In this document: positions 24,097 through 36,540 of the stretch, in pieces
Position numbering within the stretch: the first letter of the stretch is position 1
How the letters are laid out: the number at the start of each line of letters is the position of its first letter
Origin: Liolophura sinensis
Lineage: Eukaryota; Mollusca; Polyplacophora; Chitonida; Chitonidae
Assembly: GCF_032854445.1 (NCBI RefSeq)
Contig: NW_027018072.1
Location: forward strand, 29,813-93,812
Length of the DNA: 64,000 nt
Direction: 5' to 3'
Program-made: the position numbers and the translations under genes
Notes under the pieces: model-generated
The model's input: the letters and a program-made list of their open reading frames with translations, nothing else
Database searches by the model: none
What the model was told of the DNA's origin: nothing

Positions 24097-26633
24097 CTGG
24101 TTTTTCTACACGTAGATAAAGACATTGAGATTGTCTTGGACTTAGAAGTAAGACAATTGCTGGGTGAGTTGAATGGGCTTAGCCGATAGATTTTACGTCT
24201 TCTGGGCTACCGAAGGGCACATAACTTATAGTCAAAAGTTGAATATAGTAATGACCAGTCGCGATTGTACAGAGTACAGTGTAGCCGATTTCAATTAACA
24301 AAAAGACCAGGTAAAAATGCAAAAGTGGACAAACTGTTCCAGTGCTGCTGGTAAGAGGCTAATCCGACGTATTTTGTGACGAGAAATCGAATGGTGCAAA
24401 CCGCGTTGCTCTCCGACCAATTTGGCTGTAGCGACAGATCAATGATCATTGATGTCATAATCACGTGCCCAGCAACGGCTCTTACTCCATGGAAACCAGG
24501 GAAATTTGCAATTTTTCAACAGCTGCCGATGCCTGGCTCAATTCCGCATCTTTTGGCACCTTACTGAAGTGGGTCAGTGTTCAGTTGTACTTTTTACAGC
24601 AGACTGTATCAAGTACCTTGTGGTTTTCACGTACAAATGGTGTGGTTTTTCTACACGTAGATAAAGACATTGAGATTGTCTTGCACTTAGAAGTAAGGCA
24701 ATTGCTGGGTGAGTTAAATGGGCTTGGCCCAAAGATTTGACGTCTTCTGGGCTACCGAAGGGCACATAATTTATAGTCAAAAGTTGAATATAGTAATGAC
24801 CAGTCGCGATTGTACAGAGTGCAGTGTAGCCGGTTTGAATTAACAAAAAGACCAGGCAAAAATGCAAAAGTGGAAAAACTGTTCCAGTGCTGCTGGTAAG
24901 AGGCTAATCCGACGTATTTTGTGACGACAAATCGTATGGTGCAAACCGCGTTGCTCTCCGACCAATACTTTTGGCTGTAGTGACAATTGAATGATCATTT
25001 ATGTCATAATCACGTGTCCAGCAACGGCTCTTACTCCATGGAAACCAGGGAAATTTGCAATTTTTCAACAGCTGCCGATGCCTGGCTCAATTCCGCATCT
25101 TTTGGCACCTTATTCATGTGGGTCTGTGGTCAGTTGTACTTTTTACAGCAGACTGTATCAAGTACCTTGTGGTTTTCACGTACAAATGGTGTGGTTTTTC
25201 TACACGTAGATAAAGACATTGAGATTGTCTTGCACTTAGAAGTAAGGCAATTGCTGGGTGAGTTAAATGGGCTTAGCCCAAAGATTTGACGTCTTCTGGG
25301 CTACCGAAGGGCACATAACTTATAGTCAAAAGTTGAATATAGTAATGACCAGTCGCGATTGTACAGAGTGCAGTGTAGCCGATTTCAATTAACAAAAAGA
25401 CCAGGCAAAAATGCAAAAGTGGAAAATCTGTTCCAGTGCTGCTGGTAAGAGGCTAATCCGACGTATTTTGTGACGACAAATCGAATGGTGCAAACCGCGT
25501 TGCTCTCCGACCAATACTTTTGGCTGTAGTGACAATTGAATGAACATTTATGTCATAATCATGTGCGTAGCAACGGCTGTTACTCCATGGAAACCAGGGA
25601 AATTTGCAATTTTTCAACAGCTGCCGATGCCTGGCTCAATTCCGCATCTTTTGGCACCTTACTGAAGTGGGTTAGTGTTCAGTTGTACTTTTTACAGCAG
25701 ACTGTATCAAGTACCTTGTGTTTTTCACGTACAAATGGTGTGGTTTTTCTACACGTAGATAAAGACATTGAGATTGTCTTGCACTTAGAAGTAAGGCAAT
25801 TGCTGGGTGAGTTAAATGGGCTTAGCCCAAAGATTTGACGTCTTCTGGGCTACCGAAGGGCACATAACTTATAGTCAAAAGTTGAATATAGTAATGACCA
25901 GTCGCGATTGTACAGAGTACAGTGTAGCCGATTTCAATTAACAAAAAGACCAGGCAAAAATGCAAAAGTGGAAAAACTGTTCCAGTGCTACTAGTAAGAG
26001 CCTAATCCGATGTATTTTGTGACGAGAAATCGAATGGTGCAATCCGCGTTGCTCTCCGACCAATACTTTTGGCTGTAGCGACAATTGAATGATCATTTAT
26101 GTCATAATCACGTGCGTAGCAACGGCTCTTACTCCATGGAAACCAAAGAAATTTGCAATTTTTAAACAGCTGCCGATGCCTGGCTCAATTCCGCATCTTT
26201 TGGCACCTTACTGAAGTGGGTTAGTGTTCAGTTGTACTTTTTACAGCAGACTGTATCAAGTACCTTGTTTTTTTCACGTACAAATGGTGTGGTTTTTCTA
26301 CACGTAGATAAAAACATTGAGATTGTCTTGCACTTAGAAGTAAGGCAATTGCTGGGTGAGTTAAATGGGCTTAGCCCAAAGATTTGACGTCTTCTGGGCT
26401 ACCGAAGGGCACATAACTTATAGTCAAAAGTTGAATATAGTAATGACCAGTCGCGATTGTACAGAGTACAGTGTAGCCGATTTCAATTAACAAAAAGACG
26501 AAGCAAAAATGCAAAAGTGGAAAAACTGTTCCAGTGCTACTAGTAAGAGGCTAATCCGACGTATTTTGTGACGAGAAATCGAATGGTGCAATCCGCGTTG
26601 CTCTCCGACCAATACTTTTGGCTGTAGCGACAA
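24097..26633. repeat. Satellite monomers, mixed order
   Basis: Monomers start at 24438 (T/K chimera), 24987 (M), 25536 (K) and 26085 (K). The monomer ending at 24437 is 545 bp because four bases are lost near 24,421, where accaatttggctg replaces accaatacttttggctg. From 25868 the sequence becomes a copy of the 1841-2706 region. Confidence 0.9.
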
Positions 26634-26733
26634 TTGAATGATCATTGATGTCATAATCACGTGCCCAGCAACGGCTCTTACTCCATGGAAACCAGGGAAA
26701 TTTGCAATTTTTCAACAGCTGCCGATGCCTGGC
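25868..26733. repeat. 866-bp block shared with 1841-2706
   Basis: At an offset of 24,027 bp this block matches 1841-2706, and equally 12210-13075, with no difference that I found. Shared rare variants are gcctaatccgatg, gtgcgtagcaacgg, gaaaccaaagaaat, caatttttaaacag and agataaaaacattg. It is bounded by catagctt versus cataactt on the left and ggctcaatt versus ggcccaatt on the right. It is a fragment of the 19-mer HOR displaced into unrelated monomer order. Confidence 0.87.
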
Positions 26734-28282
26734 CCAATTCCACATCTTTTGGCACCTTATAAATGTGGGTCAGTGTTTAGTTGTACATTTTACAGCAGAC
26801 TGTATCAAGTACCTTGTGTTTTTTATGTACAAATGGTGTGGTTTTTCTACACGTAGATAAAGACATTGAGATTGTCTTGCACTTAGAAGTAAGGCAATTG
26901 CTGGGTGAGTTAAATGGGCTTGGCCCAAAGATTTGACGTCTTCTGGGCTACCGAAGGGCACATAACTTATAGTCAAAAGTTGAATATAGTAAATGACCAG
27001 TCGCGATTGTACAGAGTACAGTGTAGCCGATTTCAATTAACAAAAAGACCAGGTAAAAATGCAAAAGTGGAAAAACTGTTCTTGTGCTGCTGGTAAGAGA
27101 CTAATCCGACGTATTTTGTGACGAGAAATCGAATGGTGCAAACCGCGTTGCTCTCCGACCAATACTTTTGGCTGTAGCGACAATTGATTGATTATTGATG
27201 TCATAATCACGTGTCCAGCAACGGCTCTTACTCCATGGAAACCAGGGATATTTGCAATTTTTTAACAGCTGCCGATGCCTGGCCCAATTCTGCATCTTTT
27301 GGCACCTTAAAAATGTGGGTCAGTGTTTAGTTGTACTTTTCACAGCAGACTGTATCAAGTACCTTGTGTTTTTTATGTACAAATGGTGTGGTTTTTCTAC
27401 ACGTAGATAAAGACATTGAGATTGTCTTGGACTTAGAAGTAAGACAATTGCTGGGTGAGTTAAATGGGCTTAGCCCAAAGATTTCAGGTCTTCTGGGCTA
27501 CCGAAGGGCACATAACTTATAGTCAAAAGTTGAATATAGTAATGACCAGTCGCGATTGTACAGAGTACAGTGTAGCCGATTTCAATTAACAAAAAGACCA
27601 GGCAAAAATGCAAAAGTGGAAAAACTGTTCCAGTGCTACTAGTAAGAGCCTAATCCGATGTATTTTGTGACGAGAAATCGAATGGTGCAATCCGCGTTGC
27701 TCTCCGACCAATACTTTTGGCTGTAGCGACAATTGAATGATCATTTATGTCATAATCACGTGCGTAGCAACGGCTCTTACTCCATGGAAACCAGGGAAAT
27801 TTGCATTTTTCAACAGCTGCCGATGCCTGGCTCAATTCCGCATCTTTTGGCACCTTACTGAAGTGGGTTAGTGTTCAGTTGTACTTTTTACAGCAGACTG
27901 TATCAAGTACCTTGTTTTTTTCACGTACAAATGGTGTGGTTTTTCTACACGTAGATAAAGACATTGAGATTGTCTTGCACTTAGAAGTAAGGCAATTGCT
28001 GGGTGAGTTAAATGGGCTTAGCCCAAAGATTTGACGTCTTCTGAGCTACCGAAGGGCACATAACTTATAGTCAAAAGTTGAATATAGTAATGACCAGTCG
28101 CGATTGTACAGAGTACAGTGTAGCCGATTTCAATTAACAAAAAGACGAAGCAAAAATGCAAAAGTGGAAAAACTGTTCCAGTGCTACTAGTAAGAGGCTA
28201 ATCCGACGTATTTTGTGACGAGAAATCGAATGGTGCAAACCGCGTTGCTCTCGCCGACCAATACTTTTGGCTGTAGTGACAA
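26634..28282. repeat. Satellite monomers (T, J, K)
   Basis: Monomers start at 26634 (class T, lacking the full palindrome), 27184 (class J) and 27733 (K). The J and K pair, with the T that follows, resembles the trio starting at 32134, nine monomers later. A one-base insertion gives gtaaatgacc near 26,990. Confidence 0.9.
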
Positions 28283-31200
28283 TTGAATGATCATTGATGT
28301 CATAATCACGTGCCCAGCAACGGCTCTTACTCCATGGAAACCAGGGATATTTGCAATTTTTTAACAGCTGCCGATGCCTGGCCCAATTCCACATCTTTTG
28401 GCACCTTATAAATGTGGGTCAGTGTTTAGTTGTACTTTTTACAGCAGACTGTATCAAGTACCTTGTGTTTTTTATGTACAAATGGTCTGGTTTTTCTACA
28501 CGTAGATAAAGACATTGAGATTGTCTTGGACTTAGAAGTAAGACAATTGCTGGGTGAGTTAAATGGGTTATGGCCCAAAGATTTCAGGTCTTCTGGGCTA
28601 CCGAAGGGCACATAACTTATAGTCAAAAGTTGAATATAGTAATGACCAGTCGCGATTGTACAGAGTACAGTGTAGCCGATTTCAATTAACAAAAAAGACC
28701 AGGCAAAAATGCAAAAGTGGAAAAAACTGTTCCAGTGCTACTAGTAAGAGCCCTAATCCGACGTATTTTGTGACGAGAAATCGAATGGTGCAATCCGCGT
28801 TGCTCTCAGACCAATACTTTTGCCTGTAGCGACAATTGAATGATCATTTATGTCATAATCACGTGCCCAAGCAACGTCTCTTACTCCATGGAAACCAGGG
28901 AAATTTGCAATTATTCAACAGCTGCCGATGCCTGGCTCAATTCCGCATCTTTTGGCACCTTACTGAAGTGGGTTAGTGTTCAGTTGTACTTTTTACAGCA
29001 GACTGTATCAAGTACCTTGTGTTTTTCACGTACAAATGGTGTGGTTTTTTCTACACGTAGATAAAGACATTGAGATTGTCTTGCACTTAGAAGTAAGGCA
29101 ATTGCTGGGTGAGTTAAATGGGCTTAGCCCAAAGATTTGACGTCTTCTGGGCTACCGAAGGGCACAGAACTTATAGTCCAAAAGTTGAATATAGTAATGA
29201 CCAGTCGCGATTGTACAGAGTACAGTGTAGCCGATTTCAATTAACAAAAAGGCCAGGTAAAAAATGCAAAAGTGGAAAAAATGTTCCAGTGCTGCTGTAA
29301 GAGGCTAATCCGACGTATTTTGTGACGAGAAATCGAATGGTGCAAACCGCGTTGCTCTCCGACAATACTTTTGGCTGTAGTGACAATTGAATGATAATTT
29401 TATGTCATAATCACGTGCCCCAGCAACGGCTCTTACTCCATGGAAACCAGGGAAATTTGCAATTTTTCAACAGCTGCCCGATGCCTGGCTCAATTCCGCA
29501 TCTTTTGGCACCTTACTGAAGTGGGTCAGTGTTCAGTTGTACTTTTTACAGCAGACTGTATCAAGTACCTTGTGGTTTTCACGTACAAATGGGTGTGGTT
29601 TTTCTACACGTAGATAAAGACATTGAGATTGTCTTGCACTTAGAAGTAAGGCAATTGCTGGGTGAGTTGAATGGGCTTAGCCGATAGATTTGACGTCTCT
29701 GGGCTACCGAAGGGCACATAACTTATAGTCAAAAGTTGAATATAGTAATGACCAGTCGACGATTGTACAGAGTACAGTGTAGCCGATTTCAATTAACAAA
29801 AAGACCAGGTAAAAATGCAAAAGTGGAAAAACTGTTCTTGTGCTGCTGGTAAGAGACTAATCCGACGTATTTGTGACGAGAAATCGAATGGTGCAAACCG
29901 CGTTGCTCTCCGACCAATACTTTTGGCTGTAGCGACAATTGATTGATTATTGATGTCATAATCACGTGCCCAGCAACTGCTCTTACTCCATGGAAACCAG
30001 GGATATTTGCAATTTTTTAACAGCTGCCGATGCCTGGCCCAATTCTGCATCTTTTGGCACTTAAAAATGTGGGTCAGTGTTTAGTTGTACTTTTCACAGC
30101 AGACTGTATCAAGTACCTTGTGTTTTTTTATGTACAAATGGTGTTGGTTTTTCTACACGTAGATAAAGACATTGAGATTGTCTTGCACTTAGAAGTAAGA
30201 CAATTGCTGGGTGAGTTAAATGGGCTTAGCCCAAAGAATTCAGGTCTTCTGGCTACCGAAGGGCACATAACTTATAGTCAAAAGTTGAATATAGTAATGA
30301 CCAGTCGCGATTGTACAGAGTACAGTGTAGTCGATTTCAATTAACAAAAAGACCAGGCAAAAATGCAAAAGTGGAAAAACTGTTCCAGTGCTACTAGTAA
30401 GAGCCTAATCCGATGTATTTTGTGACGAGAAATCGAATGGTGCAATCCGCGTTGCTCTCCGACCAATACTTTTGGCTGTAGTGACAATTGAATGATAATT
30501 TATGTCATAATCACGTGCCCAGCAACGGCTCTTACTCCATGGAAAACCAGGGAAATTTGCAATTATTCAACAGCTGCCGATGCCTGGCTCAATTCGCATC
30601 TTTTGGCACCTTACTGAAGTGGGTTAGTGTTCAGTTGTACTTTTTACAGCAGACTGTATCAAGTACCTTGTGGTTTTTCACGTACAAATGGTGTGGTTTT
30701 TTCTACACGTAGATAAAGACATTGAGATTGTCTTGCACTTAGAAGTAAGGCAATTGCTGGGTGAGTTAAATGGGCTTAGCCCAAAGATTTGACGTCTTCT
30801 GGGCTACCGAAGGGCACAGAACTTATAGTCAAAAGTTGAATATAGTAATGACCAGTCGCGATTGTACAGAGTACAGTGTAGCCGATTTCAATTAACAAAA
30901 AGACCAGGTAAAAATGCAAAAGTGGAAAAACTGTTCTTGTGCTGCTGGTAAGAGACTAATCCGACGTATTTTGTGACTAGAAATCGAATGGTGCAAACCG
31001 CGTTGCTCTCCGACCAATACTTTTGGCTGTAGTGACAATTGAATGATAATTTATGTCATAATCACGTGCCCAGCAACGGCTCTTACTCCATGGAAACCAG
31101 GAAATTTGCAATTTTTCAACAGCTGCCGATGCTGGCTCAATCCGCATCTTTTGGCACTTACTGAAGTGGGTCAGTGTTCAGTTGTACTTTTTACAGCAGA

Positions 31201-34200
31201 CTGTATCAAGTACCTTGTGGTTTTCACGTACAAATGGTGTGGTTTTTCTACACGTAGATAAAGACATTGAGATTGTCTTGCACTTAGAAGTAAGGCAATT
31301 GCTGGGTGAGTTAAATGGGCTGGCCCAAAGATTTGACGTCTTCTGGGCTACCGAAGGGCACATAACTTATAGTCCAAAAGTTGAATATAGTAATGACCAG
31401 TCGCGATTGTACAGAGTGCAGTGTAGCCGGTTTGAATTAACAAAAAGACCAGGCAAAAATGCAAAAGTGGAAAAACTGTTCCAGTGCTGCTGGTAAGAGG
31501 CTAATCCGACGTATTTTGTGACGACAAATCGTATGGTGCAAACCGCGTTGCTCTCCCGACCAATACTTTTGCCTGTAGTGACAATTGAATGATCATTTAT
31601 GTCATAATCACGTGCCAGCAACGGCTCTTACTCCATGGAAACCAGGGGAAATTTGCAATTTTTCAACAGCTGCCGATGCCTGGCTCAATTCCGCATCTTT
31701 TGGCACCTTATTCATGTGGGTCTGTGGTCAGTTGTACTTTTTACAGCAGACTGTATCAAGTACCTTGTGTTTTTCACGTACAAATGGTGTGGTTTTTCGA
31801 CACGTAGATAAAGACATTGAGATTGTCTTGGACTTAGAAGTAAGGCAATTGCTGGGTGAGTTGAATGGGCTTAGCCGATAGATTTGAGGTCTTCTGGGCT
31901 ACCGAAGGGCACATAACTTATAGTCAAAAGTTGAATATAGTAATGACCAGTCGCGATTGTACAGAGTACAGTGTAGCCGATTTCAATTAACAAAAAGACC
32001 AGGTAAAAATGCAAAAGTGGAAAAACTGTTCTTGTGCTGCTGGTAAGAGACTAATCCGACGTATTTTGTGACGAGAAATCGAATGGTGCAAACCGCGTTG
32101 CTCTCCGACCAGTACTTTTGGCTGTAGCGACAATTGATTGATTATTGATGTCATAATCACGTGCCCAGCAACTGCTCTTACTCCATGGAAACCAGGGATA
32201 TTTGCAATTTTTTAACAGCTGCCGATGCCTGGCCCAATTCTGCATCTTTTGGCACCTTAAAAATGTGGGTCAGTGTTTAGTTGTACTTTTCACAGCAGAC
32301 TGTATCAAGTACCTTGTGTTTTTTATGTACAAATGGTGTGGTTTTTCTACACGTAGATAAAGACATTGAGATTGTCTTGGACTTAGAAGTAAGACAATTG
32401 CTGGGTGAGTTAAATGGGCTTAGCCCAAAGAATTGAGGTCTTCTGGGCTACCGAAGGGCACATAACTTATAGTCAAAAGTTGAATATAGTAATGACCAGT
32501 CGCGATTGTACAGAGTACAGTGTAGTCGATTTCAATTAACAAAAAGACCAGGCAAAAATGCAAAAGTGGAAAAACTGTTCCAGTGCTACTAGTAAGAGCC
32601 TAATCCGATGTATTTTGTGACGAGAAATCGAATGGTGCAATCCGCGTTGCTCTCCGACCAATACTTTTGGCTGTAGCGACAATTGAATGATCATTTATGT
32701 CATAATCACGTGCGTAGCAACGGCTCTTACTCCATGGAAACCAGGGAAATTTGCAATTTTTCAACAGCTGCCGATGCCTGGCTCAATTCCGCATCTTTTG
32801 GCACCTTTACTGAAGTGGGTTAGTGTTCAGTTGTACTTTTTACAGCAGACTGTATCAAGTACCTTGTTTTTTTCACGTACAAATGGTGTGGTTTTTCTAC
32901 ACGTAGATAAAGACATTGAGATTGTCTTGCACTTAGAAGTAAGGCAATTGCTGGGTGAGTTAAATGGGATTAGCCCAAAGATTTGACGTCTTCTGGGCTA
33001 CGAAGGGCACATAACTATAGTCAAAAGTTGAATATAGTAATGACCAGTCGCGATTGTACAGAGTACAGTGTAGCCGATTTCAATTAACAAAAAGACGAAG
33101 CAAAAATGCAAAAGTGGAAAAACTGTTCCAGTGCTACTAGTAAGAGGCTAATCCGACGTCTATTTTGTGACGAGAAATCGAATGGTGCAAACCGCGTTGC
33201 TCTCCGACCAATACTTTTGGTCTGTAGTGACAATTGAATGATCATTGATGTCATAATCACGTGCTCAGCAACGGCTCTTACTCCCATGGAAACCAGGGAT
33301 ATTTGCAATTTTTTAACAGCTGCCGATGCCTGGCCCAATTCCACATCATTTTGGCACCTTATAAATGTGGGTCAGTGTTTAGTTTGTACTTTTTACAGCA
33401 GACTGTATCAAGTACCTTGTGTTTTTATGTACAAATGGTCTGGTTTTTCTACACGTAGATAAAGACATTGAGATTGTCTTGGACTTAGAAGTAAGACAAT
33501 TGCTGGGTGAGTTAAATGGGCTTAGCTCAAAGATTTCAGGTCTTCTGGGCTACCGAAGGGCACATAACTTATAGTCAAAAGTTGAATATAGTAATGACCA
33601 GTCGCGATTGTACAGAGTACAGTGTAACCGATTTCAATTAACAAAAAGACGAGGTAAAAAATGCAAAAGTGGAAAAACTGTTCCAGTGCTGCTGGTAAGA
33701 GGCTAATCCGACGTATTTTGTGACGAGAAATCGAATGGTGCAAACCGCGTTGCTCTCCGACCAAATACTTTTTGGCTGTAGTGACAATTGAATGATCATT
33801 TATGTCATAATCACGTGCCCAGCAACGGCTCTTACTCCATGGAAACCAGGGAAATTTGCAATTTTTCAACAGCTGCCGATGCCTGGCTCAATTCCGCATC
33901 TTTTGGCACCTTACTGAAGTGGGTCAGTGTTTCAGTTGTACTTTTTACAGCAGACTGTATCAAGTACCTTGTGTTTTTCACGTACAAATGGTGTGGTGTT
34001 TTTCTACACGTATTATAAAGACATTGAGATTGTCTTGCACTTAGAAGTAAGGCAATTGCTGGGTGAGTTAAATGGGCTTGGCCCAACGATTTCAGGTCTT
34101 TCTGGGCTACCGAAGGCACATAACTTATAGTCAAAAGTTGAATATAGTAATGACCAGTCGCGATTGTACAGAGTACAGTTTAGCCGATTTCAATTACAAA

Positions 34201-34338
34201 AAGACCAGGCAAAAATGCAAAAGTGGAAAAACTGTTCCAGTGCTGCTGGTAAGAGGCTAATCCGACGTATTTGTGACGAGAAATCGAATGGTGCAAACCG
34301 CGTTGCTCTCCGACCAATACTTTTGGCTGTAGCGACAG
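28283..34338. repeat. Indel-rich satellite segment
   Basis: Monomers start at 28283, 28836, 29387, 29939, 30488, 31039, 31585, 32134, 32683, 33234 and 33788, with classes T, K, K, J, K, K, M, J, K, T, K. Lengths are 553, 551, 552, 549, 551, 546, 549, 549, 551, 554 and 551 bp, whereas almost all monomers before 26.6 kb are exactly 549. Examples of private 1-2 bp changes are ctctcgccgacc (28,250), gggttatggccc (28,566), gagccctaatcc (28,750), cagtcgacgatt (29,757), gctgctgtaag (29,294) and gtctgtagtg (33,220). They are scattered, mostly in short runs of one base, and not shared between monomers. Confidence 0.9.
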
Positions 34339-36540
34339 ATCAATGATCATTGATGTCATAATCACGTGCCCAGCAACGGCTCTTACTCCATGGAAACCAG
34401 GGATATTTGCAATTTTTTAACAGCTGCCGATGCTGGCCCCAATTCCACATCTTTTGGCACCATATAAATGTGGGTCCAGTGTTTAGTTGTACTTTTTTAC
34501 AGCAGACTGTATCAAGTACCTTGTGTTTATTATGTACAAATGGTCTGGTTTTTCTACACGTAGATAAAGACATTGAGATTGTCTTGGACTTAGAAGTAAG
34601 ACAATTGCTGGGTGAGTTAAATCGGCTTAGCCGAAAGATTTGGACGTCTTCTGGGCTACCGAAGGGCACATAACTTATAGTCAAAAGTTGAATATAGTAA
34701 TGACCAGTCCGCGATTGTACAGAGTACAGTGTAGCCGATTTCAATTAACAAAAAGACCAGGTAAAAATGCAAAAGTGGACAAACTGTTCCAGTGCTGCTG
34801 GTTAAGAGCTAATCCGACGTATTTTGTGACGAGAAATCGAATGGTGCAAACCGCGTTGCTCTCCGATTAATACTTTTGGCTGTAGTGACAATTAAATGAT
34901 CATTTATGTCATAATCACGTGCCCAGCAACGGCACTTACTCCATGGAAACCAGGGAAATTTGCAATTTTTCAACAGCTGCCGATGCCTGGCTCAATTCCG
35001 CATCTTTTGGCACCTTACTGAAGTGGGTCAGTGTTCAGTTGTACTTTTTACAGCAGACTGTATCAAGTACCTTGTGTTTTTCACGTACAAATGGTGTGGT
35101 TTTTCTACACGTAGATAAAGACATTGAGATTGTCTTGCACTTAGAAGTAAGGCAATTGCTGGGTGAGTTAAATGGGCTTAGGCGAAAGATTTGACGTCTT
35201 CTGGGCTACCGAAGGGCACAGGAACTTATAGTCAAAAGTTGAATATAGTAATGACCAGTCGCGATTGTACAGAGTACAGTGTAGCCGATTTCAATTAACA
35301 AAAAGACCAGGTAAAAATGCAAAAGTGGAAAAAATGTTCCAGTGCTGCTGGTAAGAGGCTAATCCGACGTATTTTGTGACGAGAAATCGAATGGTGCAAA
35401 CCGCGTTGCTCTCCCGACCAATACTTTTGGCTGTAGTGACAATTGAATGATAATTTATGTCATAATCACGTGCCCAGCAACGGCTCTTACTCCATGGAAA
35501 CCAGGGAAATTTTGCAATTTTTCAACAGCTGCCGATGCCTGGCTCAATTCCGCATCTTTTGGCACCTTACTGAAGTGGGTCAGTGTTCAGTTGTACTTTT
35601 TACAGCAGACTGTATCAAGTACCTTGTGGTTTTCACGTACAAATGGTGTGGTTTTTCTACACGTAGATAAAGACATTGAGATTGTCTTGCACTTAGAAGT
35701 AAGGCAATTGCTGGGTGATTTAAATGGGCTTGGCCCAAAGATTTGACGTCTTCTGGGCTACCGAAGGGCACATAACTTATAGTCAAAAGTTGAATATAGT
35801 AATGACCAGTCGCGATTGTACAGAGTGCAGTGTAGCCAGTTTGAATTAACAAAAAGACCAGGCAAAAATGCAAAAGTGGAAAAACTGTTCCAGTGCTGCT
35901 GGTAAGAGGCTAATCCGACGTATTTTGTGACGAGAAATCGAATGGTGCAAACGCGTTGCTCTCCGACCAATACTTTTGGCTGTAGCGACAGATCAATGAT
36001 CATTGATGTCATAATCACGTGCCCAGCAACGGCTCTTACTCCATGGAAACCAGGGAAATTTGCAATTTTTCAACAGCTGCCGAAGCCTGGCTCAATTCCG
36101 CATCTTTTGGCACCTTACTGAAGTGGGTCAGTGTTCAGTTGTACTTTTTACAGCAGACTGTATCAAGTACCTTGTGGTTTTCACGTACAAATGGTGTGGT
36201 TTTTCTACACGTAGATAAAGACATTGAGATTGTCTTGCACTTAGAAGTAAGGCAATTGCTGGGTGAGTTAAATGGGCTTAGCCCAAAGATTTGACGTCTT
36301 CTGGGCTACCGAAGGGCACATAACTTATAATCAAAAGTTTAATATAGTAATGACCAGTCGCGATTGTACAGAGTACAGTTTAGCCGATTTCAATTAACAA
36401 AAGACGAAGCAAAAATGCAAAAGTGGAAAAAACTGTTCCAGTGCTACTAGTAAGAGGCTAATCCGACGTATTTTGTGACGAGAAATCGAATGGTGCAAAC
36501 CGCGTTGCTCTCCGACCAATACTTTTGGCTGTAGCGACAG
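34339..36540. repeat. Tetramer block, copy 1
   Basis: Monomers start at 34339 (T), 34892 (K), 35443 (K) and 35992 (T/K). Shared markers with the next block are caccatataaatg, gtgtttattatg, aaatcggcttagccg, attaaatgatc, ggcacttactcc and gatttaaatggg. Copy 1 carries extra small indels (for example tgctggcccc near 34,432, tgggtccagtg near 34,472 and tttggacgtc near 34,640) that copy 2 lacks. Confidence 0.85.
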
